From contig NZ_CP029985.1 of the NCBI RefSeq assembly GCF_003355005.1, positions 3,122,501-3,186,500 of the forward strand: a stretch of DNA of 64,000 bases, in the 5' to 3' direction. This DNA comes from Sphingomonas sp. FARSPH. Its GTDB lineage: Bacteria > Pseudomonadota > Alphaproteobacteria > Sphingomonadales > Sphingomonadaceae. Position numbers and translations under genes: made by a program. Under the pieces are notes generated by a model that saw only the letters and a list, made by a program, of their open reading frames with translations, was not told the DNA's origin and made no database searches. Shown here one piece after another: positions 25,330-34,775 of the stretch (position 1 is the stretch's first letter; each line of letters starts with the position of its first letter).

Positions 25330-27711
25330 TCAGCGCACCGCCAGCACGTCGCGCGCGGCCTCCGCCAGCTGCTGGACGGAAAAGGGCTTGGGCAGGAAGG
25401 CAACGTTGTCGAGGTCGATCGATCGGCGCAGCTGCTCCTCGGCATAGCCCGACATGAAGATGATCGGCAGGTCGGGGTACCGGTCGCGCGCGTGGCGGAC
25501 CATTGTGGGACCATCCATCGTCGGCATGACGACGTCGCTGATGAGAAGATCGGGCCGCCCGTTACGATCGAGCAGATCGAGCGCAGCCTCGCCGTTCTCC
25601 GCGGTCATGACGGTATAGCCTTGCCGCGTCAGCGCGCGCTCGGCGACGGCACGGACCATGTCTTCGTCCTCGACGAGCAGGATCGTGCCCGTTCCCCACA
25701 TCTCCACCGGCTTGGCCGCGGGACGCTGCGGCTGCGGGCGCGGCGCGGTGCCCGCGGCATGGACCGGCAGGTAGATGGAGAAAGTCGCCCCCTGCCCCGG
25801 CTTCGAATCCGCGAAAATCCAGCCGCCGGACTGTTTGACGATGCCATAGACCGTGGACAGGCCAAGGCCCGTCCCCTTTCCCACTTCCTTGGTGGTGAAG
25901 AAGGGTTCGAAAATCTTGGGCAGCACGTCGGGCGGGATGCCCGTACCCGTGTCGCTGACGATGAGCGCGGTATAATCGGCGACGGGCAGGATGTCCGACG
26001 CCATCGCGCGAACCTCCGCGGCGCTGACCGCCTTGGTCTGGATCGTCAGCGTGCCGCCTCCGCGCGGATTGGCGGCCAGCATCGCGTCGCGCGCATTGAC
26101 CGCGAGGTTGACGACGACCTGCTCCAGCTGGCCGGGATCCGCACGCACCGCGCCGAGGCCGCGGCCGTGGCTGACGTCCAGCCGAATCTGTTCGCCCATC
26201 AGCCGCTTGAGCAGATTCGATACCTCCGCGACGACATCGGGCAGCTGCAACACCTGCGGGCGCAGCGTCTGCTGGCGGCTGAACGCGAGCAGCTGGCGCG
26301 TCAGGCTGGCGGCGCGGTTGGAGTTGGTGCGGATCTGCTGGATGTCGTCGTAGTCGCTGTCGCCGGGCGAATGGCGCATCATCATCAGGTCGCAATGGCC
26401 GATGATCGCGGTCAGGATGTTGTTGAAATCGTGCGCGACGCCGCCGGCGAGCTGGCCCACCGCCTGCATCTTCGTTGCCTGCGCCACCTCGCGCTTCAGC
26501 CGGCTCTCCTCGCTATTGTCCTTGAGGCTGAGCAGCACCGCGGCATCGCCCAGGCCACGCGCACCCGCGATCGTCAGCGCGACGGGCTCGTCGGGATGGT
26601 TCTTCAGCCGTACCGCCATGTCCGACGAATGCGTCGCGCCGCCCGCGAAACGGCGGATCGCATCCGCGACCGCGGCCTTGTCCTCGCGCACGACCAGGTC
26701 GCCGGGATAGAGCGGCGGCGCTTTGGCATCGACCTGCGCCGCGCGCAAGAACGCGTCGTTCATCTGCAGGAAGCGACCTTCGCGATCGACCAGCGCCATG
26801 CCGAACGGCATCAGGCTGACGAGGCTGCGCACGTGCGCCGATGCGCTCGCGCCGATCGCGGGCGCGGTATCCTCGTCGTCCAGCATCGCGACCAGAACGG
26901 GCGCCTCCAGTCCGTCGAGGAAGGGTATCTGCAACACGCGCAGCGGCGTGCCGTCGAGCCCCTCGCGTTCGAACCGGACCAGGCCGCGGCTGTCCGTGAT
27001 CAGCAGCCGGCCGAAATCGCGCCCCTCCAGCCGGCCGGATTCGCCGAGCGCGCGGACCGCCAGCACGCGGTTGGCGGCACGGATACGACCGTCGGGGCCT
27101 AGCAGCGCTGCCATCACCCCCGCCGCGCCCAGCCGGTCTCCGGTCGCACCGGCGAGCAATTGTTCGGCGGAGGCGGCGAGGTCGCGCTGCGCGACGATGG
27201 CGAACCGCCAGACGAGCATGTCGCCATCCTCGCCCGCGCGCGCGATCTCCGCGTCGAGGCAGCGCCCCTCGCCCCGAAGGCCGGATGCGACGCCGCGTCC
27301 TTCACGCCACGCGGTGCGCCCCGCATCGCCCAGACGCGCGATGCCGTCGTCGTCCAGCGGCAGGCCAGGCGGCGTGGGGAAACCCGCGAACAGCCGGTCA
27401 TAGGCGTCGTTGGCGCACACCAGCCGCCCGGCGCGGTCGGTGATCGCGACCGCATCACCGCTCGCCTGAGCGACCGCGCGTGTGAAATCCCAGTCGATGC
27501 TGCGCGGCTGGCTTTCCGGCACGGGCATGAGCAGGCGAACCGCGATGGCGACGCCGCCGACGACCAGCGCCGCTGCGAGGAAACCCGCGGCCAGGATCGC
27601 GTTGCCGACCAGAAGAAAGACGATCGCCGCCGCCGACGCCGACGCGCCGACGCCGATGGCCAGCGCGAGACGGGTCGGCGACATGTCGGCGGGAAACGGA
27701 AGCGAGGCCAT
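25330..27711 (-). CDS. cckA: Cell-cycle hybrid histidine kinase CckA
   Basis: A 793-residue hybrid kinase. Two N-terminal membrane segments (about 12-57) are followed by PAS-type regions (about 75-400) and HisKA with the phospho-acceptor His in GQLAGGVAHDFNNILTAI. The HATPase has NLAVNARDAM, DTGTGIPPDV and GTGLGLSTVYGIVKQ. The C-terminal receiver (about 670-793) has Asp in LLISDVVMPTMDG and Lys in LPKPFS. The H-box region and domain order match CckA, which feeds phosphate through ChpT to CtrA and CpdR in alphaproteobacteria. Neither partner is in the window. Confidence 0.95.
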   Translation of the reverse strand: MASLPFPADMSPTRLALAIGVGASASAAAIVFLLVGNAILAAGFLAAALVVGGVAIAVRLLMPVPESQPRSIDWDFTRAVAQASGDAVAITDRAGRLVCANDAYDRLFAGFPTPPGLPLDDDGIARLGDAGRTAWREGRGVASGLRGEGRCLDAEIARAGEDGDMLVWRFAIVAQRDLAASAEQLLAGATGDRLGAAGVMAALLGPDGRIRAANRVLAVRALGESGRLEGRDFGRLLITDSRGLVRFEREGLDGTPLRVLQIPFLDGLEAPVLVAMLDDEDTAPAIGASASAHVRSLVSLMPFGMALVDREGRFLQMNDAFLRAAQVDAKAPPLYPGDLVVREDKAAVADAIRRFAGGATHSSDMAVRLKNHPDEPVALTIAGARGLGDAAVLLSLKDNSEESRLKREVAQATKMQAVGQLAGGVAHDFNNILTAIIGHCDLMMMRHSPGDSDYDDIQQIRTNSNRAASLTRQLLAFSRQQTLRPQVLQLPDVVAEVSNLLKRLMGEQIRLDVSHGRGLGAVRADPGQLEQVVVNLAVNARDAMLAANPRGGGTLTIQTKAVSAAEVRAMASDILPVADYTALIVSDTGTGIPPDVLPKIFEPFFTTKEVGKGTGLGLSTVYGIVKQSGGWIFADSKPGQGATFSIYLPVHAAGTAPRPQPQRPAAKPVEMWGTGTILLVEDEDMVRAVAERALTRQGYTVMTAENGEAALDLLDRNGRPDLLISDVVMPTMDGPTMVRHARDRYPDLPIIFMSGYAEEQLRRSIDLDNVAFLPKPFSVQQLAEAARDVLAVR

Positions 27712-27784
27712 CGACGCGTTCTTCGGGTGGAGGACGCCGATCCGTCAAGCGGTTGCGGCGAGGTGACGCGCGAGAAGGATGGAT

Positions 27785-27816
27785 GCCGCCCCCTCCCGAG
27801 CACGGAAGGGGGCGGC
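27785..27816 (-). terminator. GC-rich hairpin after the first M13 peptidase gene
   Basis: Perfect 10-bp arms GCCGCCCCCT and AGGGGGCGGC with a 12-nt loop, 8 bp past the stop of the leftward peptidase gene at 27825. It is a good stem but has no clear T-run after it, so terminator function is likely rather than certain. Confidence 0.5.
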
Positions 27817-27824
27817 GATCGGCG

Positions 27825-29843
27825 TCACCAGATGCGGACGCGCTTTTCGGGCGGAAGGACGAGCTTGCCCGTCGGCGCCGGATTGTACGCGCCGTACCAG
27901 GGGTCGAGATTGCGCACGACCCAGGTGCGCTGCTGCGAGGGCGAGTGCGGATCGGTCATCAACCGCTGCTTCAGGTTCGCCTCGCGGTAGTTGCGCCGCC
28001 ACACCTGCGCCCAGCCGAGGTAGAAGCGCTGGTCGCCCGTGAAACCGTCGATCGTCGGCGCCGCCTTGCCGCCGAGCGACGCCTTGTAGGCGTCATAGGC
28101 GACGGACAGGCCGGCAAGGTCGGCGGTGTTCTCGCCCAGCGTCAGCGCACCCTTAACGTGCATGCCCGGCAGCGGCTCGTACGCGTCATACTGGTCGACG
28201 AGCTGCTGCGTCAGCGCCTTGAAGCGGGTGACGTCCTCCGGCATCCACCAATCGGTCAGCTGGCCGTGCGCATCGTATTTCGAGCCCTGATCGTCGAAAT
28301 GATGGCTGAGCTCGTGGCCGATGACCGCGCCGATGCCGCCATAGTTGATCGCCGGATCCGCCTTCGGATCGAAGAAGGGCGGTTGCAGGATGGCTGCGGG
28401 GAAGACGATCTCCACCATCCCGAAATTGGCATAGGCGTTGACCGTCATCGGGGTCATGCCCCATTCCCAGCGCTGCAGCGGCTTGCCGAGGTGCTGGACG
28501 TTATAGTCGTGGCCCCATTGCCGCGCGCGCAGGGCGTTGCCGAACGCGTCGCCCGGAACGATCTTCAGCGCGCGGTAATCGCGCCAGCGATCGGGATAGC
28601 CGATCTTGGGCGTGAAGGCAGCGAGCTTGGCGTGCGCCTTGACCTTGGTTTCAGGCGCCATCCACTGGAGCGCGTCGATACGCTTGCCCATCGCGGCGAT
28701 GACGTTGCGGACGAGCTGGTCCGCCGCCGCCTTCGTCTCCGGCGGGAAATATTGCGCGACGTAGAGCCTGCTGACGTCATCCGACAGCGCGCTGCTGGTG
28801 AAGCCGACGGCGCGCTTCCAACGGTCCTCCTGCTGCGGCGTGCCCGACAGCGTGGTGCCGTAGAAGGCGAACTGTTCCTGGTCGAACGCGCGCGGCAGCA
28901 CGCCGGCATAGCCGTCGAGCGTGCGGAGCAGCAACTGGTCCTGCAGCACCGACATCGGCGCCGCGCCGACGAGCCGGGCGATGCCCTGAATCGCGCTGGG
29001 CTGAGACACGATGAGCGTGTCGACCGGCGTGCCGATACCCTTCAGATAGGTGACGAAGTCGAAGCCCAGTGCGCTCTGCGTCAGTTGCGCGACCGTCATC
29101 TTGTTGTACGTCTTGTTGGCGTCGCGGCTGTCGATCCGCGTCCAGCTGACCTGCGCGATCTGCGTCTCGAAATCGACCAGCGCCTTCGCGCGTGCGGCGG
29201 CGTTGGCCTCGCCCGCCAGCGTGAACATCTTGGCGATATGCGCTTCGTACGCCGCCTTTTCCTTGGCGTTCTTGGCGTCGAGATAATAATCGCGATCGGG
29301 CAGGCCGAGGCCCGACTGGCGCATCTCGACGACATAGGTTTCGGGCGCCTTGTCGTCCTGGCCGACGCCGGCGCCGAACGGCACGCCGACGCCGTTTCGA
29401 TCGGCTTCTGCGATCAGCGACGCATAATTGGCCTTGGTCGCGGCCTTAATCTTGGTAAGCCACGGCTGGACGGGCGCCAGCCCCTTCTTGTCGATCGTCG
29501 CCGTGTCGAGATAGGTCGCGTAGGCGGTGCCGATCTTCGACCCCTTCTGCTTCGCCGCGGCTTCCAGGATCGTGCGGGTACGGTCGCGCGACAGGTCGGC
29601 GAGCGTATCGAACGCGCCGAAGCTTGCCTTATCGGCGGGAATTGCCGTCGTCTTGGCCCAATTGCCGTTCGCAAAAGCATAGAAATCGTCGCCCGGCGCG
29701 ACCGACTTGTCCATGCCCTGTTCGTCGAAGCCGAACCGGCCGATCTGCGGCGCGGCGTTGCTGGTCGTGGCGGTCTGTTGCGCATGGACGACGCCCGCGA
29801 TGGCGGTAGCGCCCAGCAGGCCTGCTAGGATGATCGTCTTCAT
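27825..29843 (-). CDS. M13-family zinc metallopeptidase, copy 1
   Basis: An exported neprilysin/PepO-type endopeptidase of 672 residues. Signal peptide about 1-21 (ILAGLLGATAIAGVVHAQ). The zinc site VIGHELSHHFDDQG gives HExxH, with the third ligand in GENTADLAGL, and the C-terminus ends VRIW. The ATG at 29843 has GAGGGG upstream. The ORF could extend further 5' but that would place residues before the signal peptide. It directly follows a paralogue in the same orientation. Confidence 0.94.
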   Translation of the reverse strand: MKTIILAGLLGATAIAGVVHAQQTATTSNAAPQIGRFGFDEQGMDKSVAPGDDFYAFANGNWAKTTAIPADKASFGAFDTLADLSRDRTRTILEAAAKQKGSKIGTAYATYLDTATIDKKGLAPVQPWLTKIKAATKANYASLIAEADRNGVGVPFGAGVGQDDKAPETYVVEMRQSGLGLPDRDYYLDAKNAKEKAAYEAHIAKMFTLAGEANAAARAKALVDFETQIAQVSWTRIDSRDANKTYNKMTVAQLTQSALGFDFVTYLKGIGTPVDTLIVSQPSAIQGIARLVGAAPMSVLQDQLLLRTLDGYAGVLPRAFDQEQFAFYGTTLSGTPQQEDRWKRAVGFTSSALSDDVSRLYVAQYFPPETKAAADQLVRNVIAAMGKRIDALQWMAPETKVKAHAKLAAFTPKIGYPDRWRDYRALKIVPGDAFGNALRARQWGHDYNVQHLGKPLQRWEWGMTPMTVNAYANFGMVEIVFPAAILQPPFFDPKADPAINYGGIGAVIGHELSHHFDDQGSKYDAHGQLTDWWMPEDVTRFKALTQQLVDQYDAYEPLPGMHVKGALTLGENTADLAGLSVAYDAYKASLGGKAAPTIDGFTGDQRFYLGWAQVWRRNYREANLKQRLMTDPHSPSQQRTWVVRNLDPWYGAYNPAPTGKLVLPPEKRVRIW

Positions 29844-29887
29844 TCGTTCCCCTCGGTCTTTTTCTGTTCTGACGGTTGTTCCGACAG

Positions 29888-29916
29888 GGGCGGGCCGGCG
29901 ATCACCGGTCCCGCCC
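29888..29916 (-). terminator. GC-rich hairpin between the two M13 peptidase genes
   Basis: The arms GGGCGGGCCGG and CCGGTCCCGCCC pair with a one-base bulge. It begins 10 bp past the stop of the second peptidase gene (leftward) and has no strong T-run. It probably ends or attenuates transcription between the tandem copies. Confidence 0.45.
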
Positions 29917-29925
29917 GGATCGTGT

Positions 29926-32001
29926 TTACCAGATGTGGATGCGATCGTTCGGTGCGAGGTAATAGGTCTGGCCCGGCTTGACGTCGAACGCAGGATACCA
30001 GGCGTCGAGGTTGCGCACGACATAGGCGCGATACTGGCCGGGCGTGTGCGGATCGGTCGTCAGCTGGTTCTTGATCGCCGCCTCGCGCATCTTGGTCTGC
30101 CACACCTGCCCGAAGCCCATGAAGAAGCGCTGATTGCCGGTATAGCCGCCGATTACCGGCGCCGGCTTGCCCTTCAGCGAGATCATATAGGCGTCGTGCG
30201 CGACGTTGATGCCGGCGAGGTCGGCCATGTTCTCGCCCAGCGTCAACTCGCCCTTGACGTGCGTACCGGGGATCGGTTCGTAGGCGCTATATTGCGCCAC
30301 CACCTTGTCGGTCATCGCGTTGAAGCGCTTGACGTCCTCGTCCGTCCACCAGTCGGCGAAATTGCCCTTGGCGTCGAACTTGCGCCCCTGGTCATCGAAA
30401 TGGTGGCTGATCTCGTGGCCGATGACGGCGCCGATGCCGCCATAATTCACCGCGGGATCGGCGTTGGGATCGAAGAACGGCGGCTGCAGGATCGCGGCCG
30501 GGAACACCACTTCGTTCATCAGCGGATTGGCATAGGCGTTGACCGTCTGCGGGGTCATGAACCATTCGCTGCGGTCGACCGGCTTGCCGATCTTGTTGCG
30601 CTGGCGGTTGTATTCGAACTCTGCGACGCGATCCGCATTGCCCAGCACGTCACCCTTCACCACCGTCAGCGACGAATAGTCGCGCCACTTGTCGGGATAG
30701 CCGATCTTGGGCGTGAAGGCGGCGAGCTTGGCGCGCGCCTTCGCCTTCGTCTCGGGCGCCATCCAGGTCAGGTTCTGGAGGCGGATGTCCATCGCCGCGA
30801 TCAGGTTGCGGACGAGCTCGTCCATCTTCGCCTTCGATTCGGGCGGGAAATAGCGCTGGACATAGACCTGCCCGACGGCCTCGCCGAGGCTGCCGTTGAC
30901 GAGGCCGACGCCGCGCTTCCACCGTTCCTTGAGCTGCGGCGTGCCGTTCAGCGCAGTGCCGTAAAAGGCGAACTGCGTGTTGACGAACGGCGTCGACAGC
31001 AACGGCGCGGCGTTCGAGATCGTGTGGAACGCCAGATATTCTTTCCACACCGGAAGCGGCGTCGCGGCGATGATCTTCGCGGTGCCGGTCAGCGCGGAAG
31101 GCTGGCCGACGATGACGCGCGTCTGGTTGCCCAGCCCCTGCGCGGCGAGCATGCCCTGCCAGTCGAAACCGGGCATCGCGGTCGCGAGTTGCGCGACGGG
31201 CATCGGGTTGTACCCCTTCTCGACCTGACGCAGCTCGGTGCGATCCCAGTGGACCTCAGCGATCTGCTTTTCGAGATCGTAGATGCGCTGCGCCGCACCC
31301 TGGGGGTCGGGCTGCCCGGCAAGACGCATCATGTCGCCGATGTAGGTGACGTACTTGGTCCGCGCCTCGGCGAACTTGGGATCGTCCTTGAGGTAATAAT
31401 CCTTGTCCGGCAGGCCGAGGCCGCCCTGGCCGAGATAGACGGCGTAGACGGTATTGTCCTTCAGATCCTGCTGGATGCCCGCGCCCACCGGCACGTCGAG
31501 GCCGTGGATCGTCGCGTCGGCAAATGCCTTGGCGAGGTCGCCCTGCGTGCGGATCGCGGCGATCTTTGCAAGGTACGGCTTGAGCGGTGCGGCGCCCGCC
31601 TTCTCGATCGCCGCCTGATCCATGAACGAGGCGTAAGTGACGCCGATCTTGTCGTTGACGCTCATCGCGCCGGCATGCGCGGGCGCCGCCGCCGCATCCT
31701 CGATCACCTGGCGCGTGCGCTTTTCCGACAGGTCGGCGAGGATCGCGAACCCGCCCCAGCTCGCCCGGTCGGCCGGGATTTCGGTGCGCTTCATCCACGC
31801 GCCGTTGACGTAATTGTAGAAGTCGTTGCCCGGCAGGACGCTCTTGTCCATCGCGGAAAGGTCGACGCCGAAATCACCGAGCTTGGGCTTGCCCGGCGCA
31901 GGCGCGGCCGTGTCGGCGGGGGCAGTGGCCGTCTGGGCGTAGACCGCACCGGTCGCGACAGAGGCGAGCATCAGGGCGGCGAGAACCGTTTTGCGCATCA
32001 T
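29926..32001 (-). CDS. M13-family zinc metallopeptidase, copy 2
   Basis: A paralogue of the downstream gene, 691 residues. Signal peptide about 1-23 (TVLAALMLASVATGAVYAQ). The zinc motif is VIGHEISHHFDDQG with GENMADLAGI, and the C-terminus ends IHIW. Two adjacent ATG codons (32001 and 31998) follow AAGGA, and the second has the better spacing. The copies keep the same block order throughout, indicating tandem duplication. Both are probably periplasmic oligopeptidases. Confidence 0.94.
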   Translation of the reverse strand: MMRKTVLAALMLASVATGAVYAQTATAPADTAAPAPGKPKLGDFGVDLSAMDKSVLPGNDFYNYVNGAWMKRTEIPADRASWGGFAILADLSEKRTRQVIEDAAAAPAHAGAMSVNDKIGVTYASFMDQAAIEKAGAAPLKPYLAKIAAIRTQGDLAKAFADATIHGLDVPVGAGIQQDLKDNTVYAVYLGQGGLGLPDKDYYLKDDPKFAEARTKYVTYIGDMMRLAGQPDPQGAAQRIYDLEKQIAEVHWDRTELRQVEKGYNPMPVAQLATAMPGFDWQGMLAAQGLGNQTRVIVGQPSALTGTAKIIAATPLPVWKEYLAFHTISNAAPLLSTPFVNTQFAFYGTALNGTPQLKERWKRGVGLVNGSLGEAVGQVYVQRYFPPESKAKMDELVRNLIAAMDIRLQNLTWMAPETKAKARAKLAAFTPKIGYPDKWRDYSSLTVVKGDVLGNADRVAEFEYNRQRNKIGKPVDRSEWFMTPQTVNAYANPLMNEVVFPAAILQPPFFDPNADPAVNYGGIGAVIGHEISHHFDDQGRKFDAKGNFADWWTDEDVKRFNAMTDKVVAQYSAYEPIPGTHVKGELTLGENMADLAGINVAHDAYMISLKGKPAPVIGGYTGNQRFFMGFGQVWQTKMREAAIKNQLTTDPHTPGQYRAYVVRNLDAWYPAFDVKPGQTYYLAPNDRIHIW

Positions 32002-32044
32002 AGGTCCTTGGAAAGAAACATTCGATGGCGCGTGTTGTAACTGG

Positions 32045-32620
32045 TTAAGACGCCTCGTCAATCGGCCGATTGGCGTGGCGATGCCGCCATTTCCGCGCGA
32101 TCCACACCCGCCATCCAAGCGCCGACCCGGCATAGCCAAGCGCGGCGCAGGCGGCGGTCAGCACGACGAGACCGAGCGCGAACGCCGGACCCTGCGCCCA
32201 CAGCCAGTGCGCCGCGCTGGTCAACCGGTGCAGCCAGCCCGTCGCCACCTCCGCCGCGGGCTGGACGATCGTCGTCGCCTCGCTGCGCAACAGCCACGCG
32301 CCGATCTTGTACGCGACGAACCACAGAAAGGGCGTCGTGAACGGGTTGGTGATGAACGTGGTGAGCGCCGCGACCGGCACGTTGGCGCGAAAGGGCAGCG
32401 CGAACACCGCGGCGATCGCGATCTGCGCGACGGGGAACAGGAAGCCCGCGACCACCCCCAATGCGACGCCGCGCGGCACCGAACGGCGCGTGAAGCGCCA
32501 CAGGCCCGGCTCCATCACGCGATGTGCGACGGGGCGTAGCAGCCGGTTCGATTCCATCGATTCGCGCGTCGGCAGATTGCGCCGCCCCCAAGCGACGAGC
32601 CGCTGCCAAGACGACGGCAC
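32045..32620 (-). CDS. DUF2062 domain membrane protein
   Basis: 191 residues. After an arginine-rich start, the DUF2062 core FTRRSVPRGVALGVVAGFLFPVAQIAIAAVFALPFRANVP appears around residues 40-80, with further membrane segments up to about 180. The family is found in many bacteria and has no settled function. It lies 11 bp downstream of smpB on the same strand. Confidence 0.85.
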   Translation of the reverse strand: MPSSWQRLVAWGRRNLPTRESMESNRLLRPVAHRVMEPGLWRFTRRSVPRGVALGVVAGFLFPVAQIAIAAVFALPFRANVPVAALTTFITNPFTTPFLWFVAYKIGAWLLRSEATTIVQPAAEVATGWLHRLTSAAHWLWAQGPAFALGLVVLTAACAALGYAGSALGWRVWIARKWRHRHANRPIDEAS

Positions 32621-32631
32621 GCCCCGCGCCG

Positions 32632-33114
32632 TCAGCCGCGGTCGCGCAGGATACGCGCGGCATCGCGCTTCCAGTCGCGCTCCTTGATCGCTTCGCGCTT
32701 GTCGTGCGTCTTGCGCCCCTTGGCGAGCGCCAGTTCCACCTTCGCCCGCCCACGGCTGTTGAAATAGACGGACAGCGGCACCAGCGTCATGCCCTCGCGC
32801 GCCACCGCACCGTGCAGCTTGTTGATCTCGCGCTCGTGCAGCAACAGCTTGCGCGGCCGCTTCGCCTCATGGTTGAAGCGGTTGCCGTGGCTGAATTCCG
32901 GCACGTTGGCGTTGACTAGCCACACCTGCCCGTCGCGCACCTCCGCATAGCTTTCCGCGATCGAACCCTCGCCGAAGCGCAGCGACTTCACCTCGGTCCC
33001 GGTCAGCGCGATCCCCGCCTCGTAGACGGTGTCGATGCTATACTCGAAACGCGCCTTGCGGTTCTCGGCGACGATCTTCTTCTTGTCGAAGGTGGCGGGT
33101 TTGGGACGCGGCAT
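32632..33114 (-). CDS. smpB: SsrA-binding protein SmpB
   Basis: SmpB delivers tmRNA to stalled ribosomes. It is 160 residues. The start reads KIVAENRKARFEYSI, then GIALTGTEVKSLR, SYAEVRDGQVWLVN and RKLLLHEREI. The basic C-terminal tail (KGRKTHDKREAIKERDWKRD) enters the mRNA channel. The tmRNA gene itself is not in this window. The dapA and transglycosylase genes nearby form a common alphaproteobacterial neighbourhood. Confidence 0.97.
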   Translation of the reverse strand: MPRPKPATFDKKKIVAENRKARFEYSIDTVYEAGIALTGTEVKSLRFGEGSIAESYAEVRDGQVWLVNANVPEFSHGNRFNHEAKRPRKLLLHEREINKLHGAVAREGMTLVPLSVYFNSRGRAKVELALAKGRKTHDKREAIKERDWKRDAARILRDRG

Positions 33115-33223
33115 GGATCGCGCGATGTAGGCATGGTCGGCGCAAAGGGGAAGCGGGCGTCTGCACTCCGATCAATCATTCCCAACGGCCGAGGCACGGG
33201 CCGAAGAGCAGCGACGTGCCCCG

Positions 33224-33251
33224 TTGACCGGTAACCTTAGTGTGATAGTAT
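33224..33251 (+). promoter_or_regulatory. Candidate sigma-70 promoter for the TonB-like gene
   Basis: TTGACC (33224-33229), a 16-bp spacer and TAGTAT (33246-33251). The ATG at 33258 would lie at or next to the transcription start, so the message may be leaderless. It is based on pattern only. Confidence 0.35.
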
Positions 33252-33257
33252 TACATC

Positions 33258-33743
33258 ATGATCGACCTTCGGGCCGCGATGGGTTCTCTTGGCATTCACG
33301 GCTTCGGCGCCATCGCGCTTGCGAGCGTTTTCGCGCCCTTCTACTTGACGATGATCGATCCCTATTTTTCGGTGCCGATGATCGATCCCGTCCAACCCAC
33401 GGCGCCCGTCCTTCAGCTTTTCGACGTCGAAAATCCCCGGTACGTAGCCGTAAGCGATATCGCGCTCGTCCTGCCACCATCCTCGCGGTGTCCCCCGACT
33501 GAAAGCCTGGATGTCCGGGCACGCCTCATCGGCCGGCCGGTGATGCCGATCGCTCGGGAGGTCCACGTGCGCGCCTGCGTGCTGATCGATGAAGTCGGCC
33601 GGATTGTGGAAGTACGACGGGCTGCAGACACCGATCCGGCGTTACCATCAGCGTTTGTCGCGGGCTTGCGACGAACACATTTGTCACCCGCACGCCGCAA
33701 CGGTTTGCCGGTCGCCTCCTGGGCCTTAGCTGTCGCTTCCTAA
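33258..33743 (+). CDS. Hypothetical protein with TonB-C-like end
   Basis: 161 residues. An N-terminal hydrophobic segment (about 10-32, GFGAIALASVFAPFYLTMI) is followed by a proline-containing linker. The region from about 100 (VRACVLIDEVGRIVEVRRA ... AFVAGLRRTHLSPARRNGLPV) follows the spacing of a TonB C-terminal domain. No ExbB or ExbD is nearby. Local composition is less GC-rich than the neighbours. It is convergent with dapA, overlapping by 4 nt. The family call is by eye. Confidence 0.55.
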   Translation: MIDLRAAMGSLGIHGFGAIALASVFAPFYLTMIDPYFSVPMIDPVQPTAPVLQLFDVENPRYVAVSDIALVLPPSSRCPPTESLDVRARLIGRPVMPIAREVHVRACVLIDEVGRIVEVRRAADTDPALPSAFVAGLRRTHLSPARRNGLPVASWALAVAS

Positions 33744-34624
33744 ATCAGCCCCGCATGCGCCAGTGCGGCGTCGACCGCGGCGCGCGACGCTTCCGACGGC
33801 CAGGTCATCGGCAGGCGCAGGCCCGCCGGGAAGCCGGGCCGCACGCGCGTCATCGCGTATTTGACGGGACCGGGCGAGGCGTCGGTGAACAACGCATCGT
33901 GGAGCGGGTACAGGCGATCCTGATACGCCAGCGCCTTGACATAATCGCCCGCCTGGCACGCCGCCTGGAATTCGGCGCACACGCGCGGGGCGACGTTGGC
34001 GGAGACGCTGATACAACCCCTGCCCCCCATCGCGTTGAACGCGAGCGCCATGTCGTCGTTGCCCGACAGCTGGACGAAGTCCGCGCCGCAGCCGGCCCGG
34101 TGCGCCGAGACGCGTGCAATGGCGCCGCTCGCATCCTTCACCGCGACGAACACCTTGGGAAACGCGGTGACGATGCGCGCCATCGTCGCCGGCTGGATGT
34201 CGGTGACGGTGCGGCCGGGGACGTTGTAAAGGACGATCGGCAATTCCGCCGTCTCTGCCAGCTTTGCGAAATGCTGGTAGATGCCCTCCTGGCTCGGCCG
34301 ATTGTAATAGGGCGGGACCATCAGCGCGGCATCCGCCCCCGCCCGTTTGGCGCGGGCGATGTTGGCCGCGGCGACGACGGTGTCGTTCGACCCCGCACCC
34401 GCGATCACCGGCACGCGGCCCGCCGCCTGCGCGACGCAGACGCCGACGATGTGGAAATGTTCGTCCGCGGTCAGCGTCGCGGCCTCGCCCGTCGTGCCGC
34501 AGGGGACGAGCGCCGACGAGCCTTCCGCGATCTGCCAGTCGATCAGCGCGCGATAGGCGGCCTCGTCGAAATGGCCATCATCGGTGAGGGGCGTGACGAG
34601 CGCGGGAATGGAGCCGGAAAACAT
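33740..34624 (-). CDS. dapA: 4-hydroxy-tetrahydrodipicolinate synthase
   Basis: DapA condenses pyruvate with aspartate semialdehyde, the first committed step to lysine and diaminopimelate. From ATG 34624 it is 294 residues with the standard start FSGSIPALVTPL. The catalytic Tyr is in LYNVPGRTV, the Schiff-base Lys in VAVKDASG, and the PCGTTGEAATL loop near residue 43 binds substrate. It diverges from the lytic transglycosylase gene. Confidence 0.97.
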   Translation of the reverse strand: MFSGSIPALVTPLTDDGHFDEAAYRALIDWQIAEGSSALVPCGTTGEAATLTADEHFHIVGVCVAQAAGRVPVIAGAGSNDTVVAAANIARAKRAGADAALMVPPYYNRPSQEGIYQHFAKLAETAELPIVLYNVPGRTVTDIQPATMARIVTAFPKVFVAVKDASGAIARVSAHRAGCGADFVQLSGNDDMALAFNAMGGRGCISVSANVAPRVCAEFQAACQAGDYVKALAYQDRLYPLHDALFTDASPGPVKYAMTRVRPGFPAGLRLPMTWPSEASRAAVDAALAHAGLI

Positions 34625-34775
34625 GGCGGCTGCCGTGCGACGCGGTCCGGCGCGAGTCAAGCGGCGCGCCCGGGCCCGCGATGGCCGCGACGAAGCGTTG
34701 GAACGGGCGACGAAAGGTGACGCGCGCTGTCATTTGTTCAGGACAGGTTCCGCAGGATTCTCTATCCTTGCGACC

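Noticed and set aside
29707..32040. Rightward open frame of 777 codons opposite the M13 peptidase genes
   Set aside because: It is the complementary frame of a GC-rich gene pair, with His/Arg/Asp-rich composition and no domain. The leftward peptidases have clear motifs.
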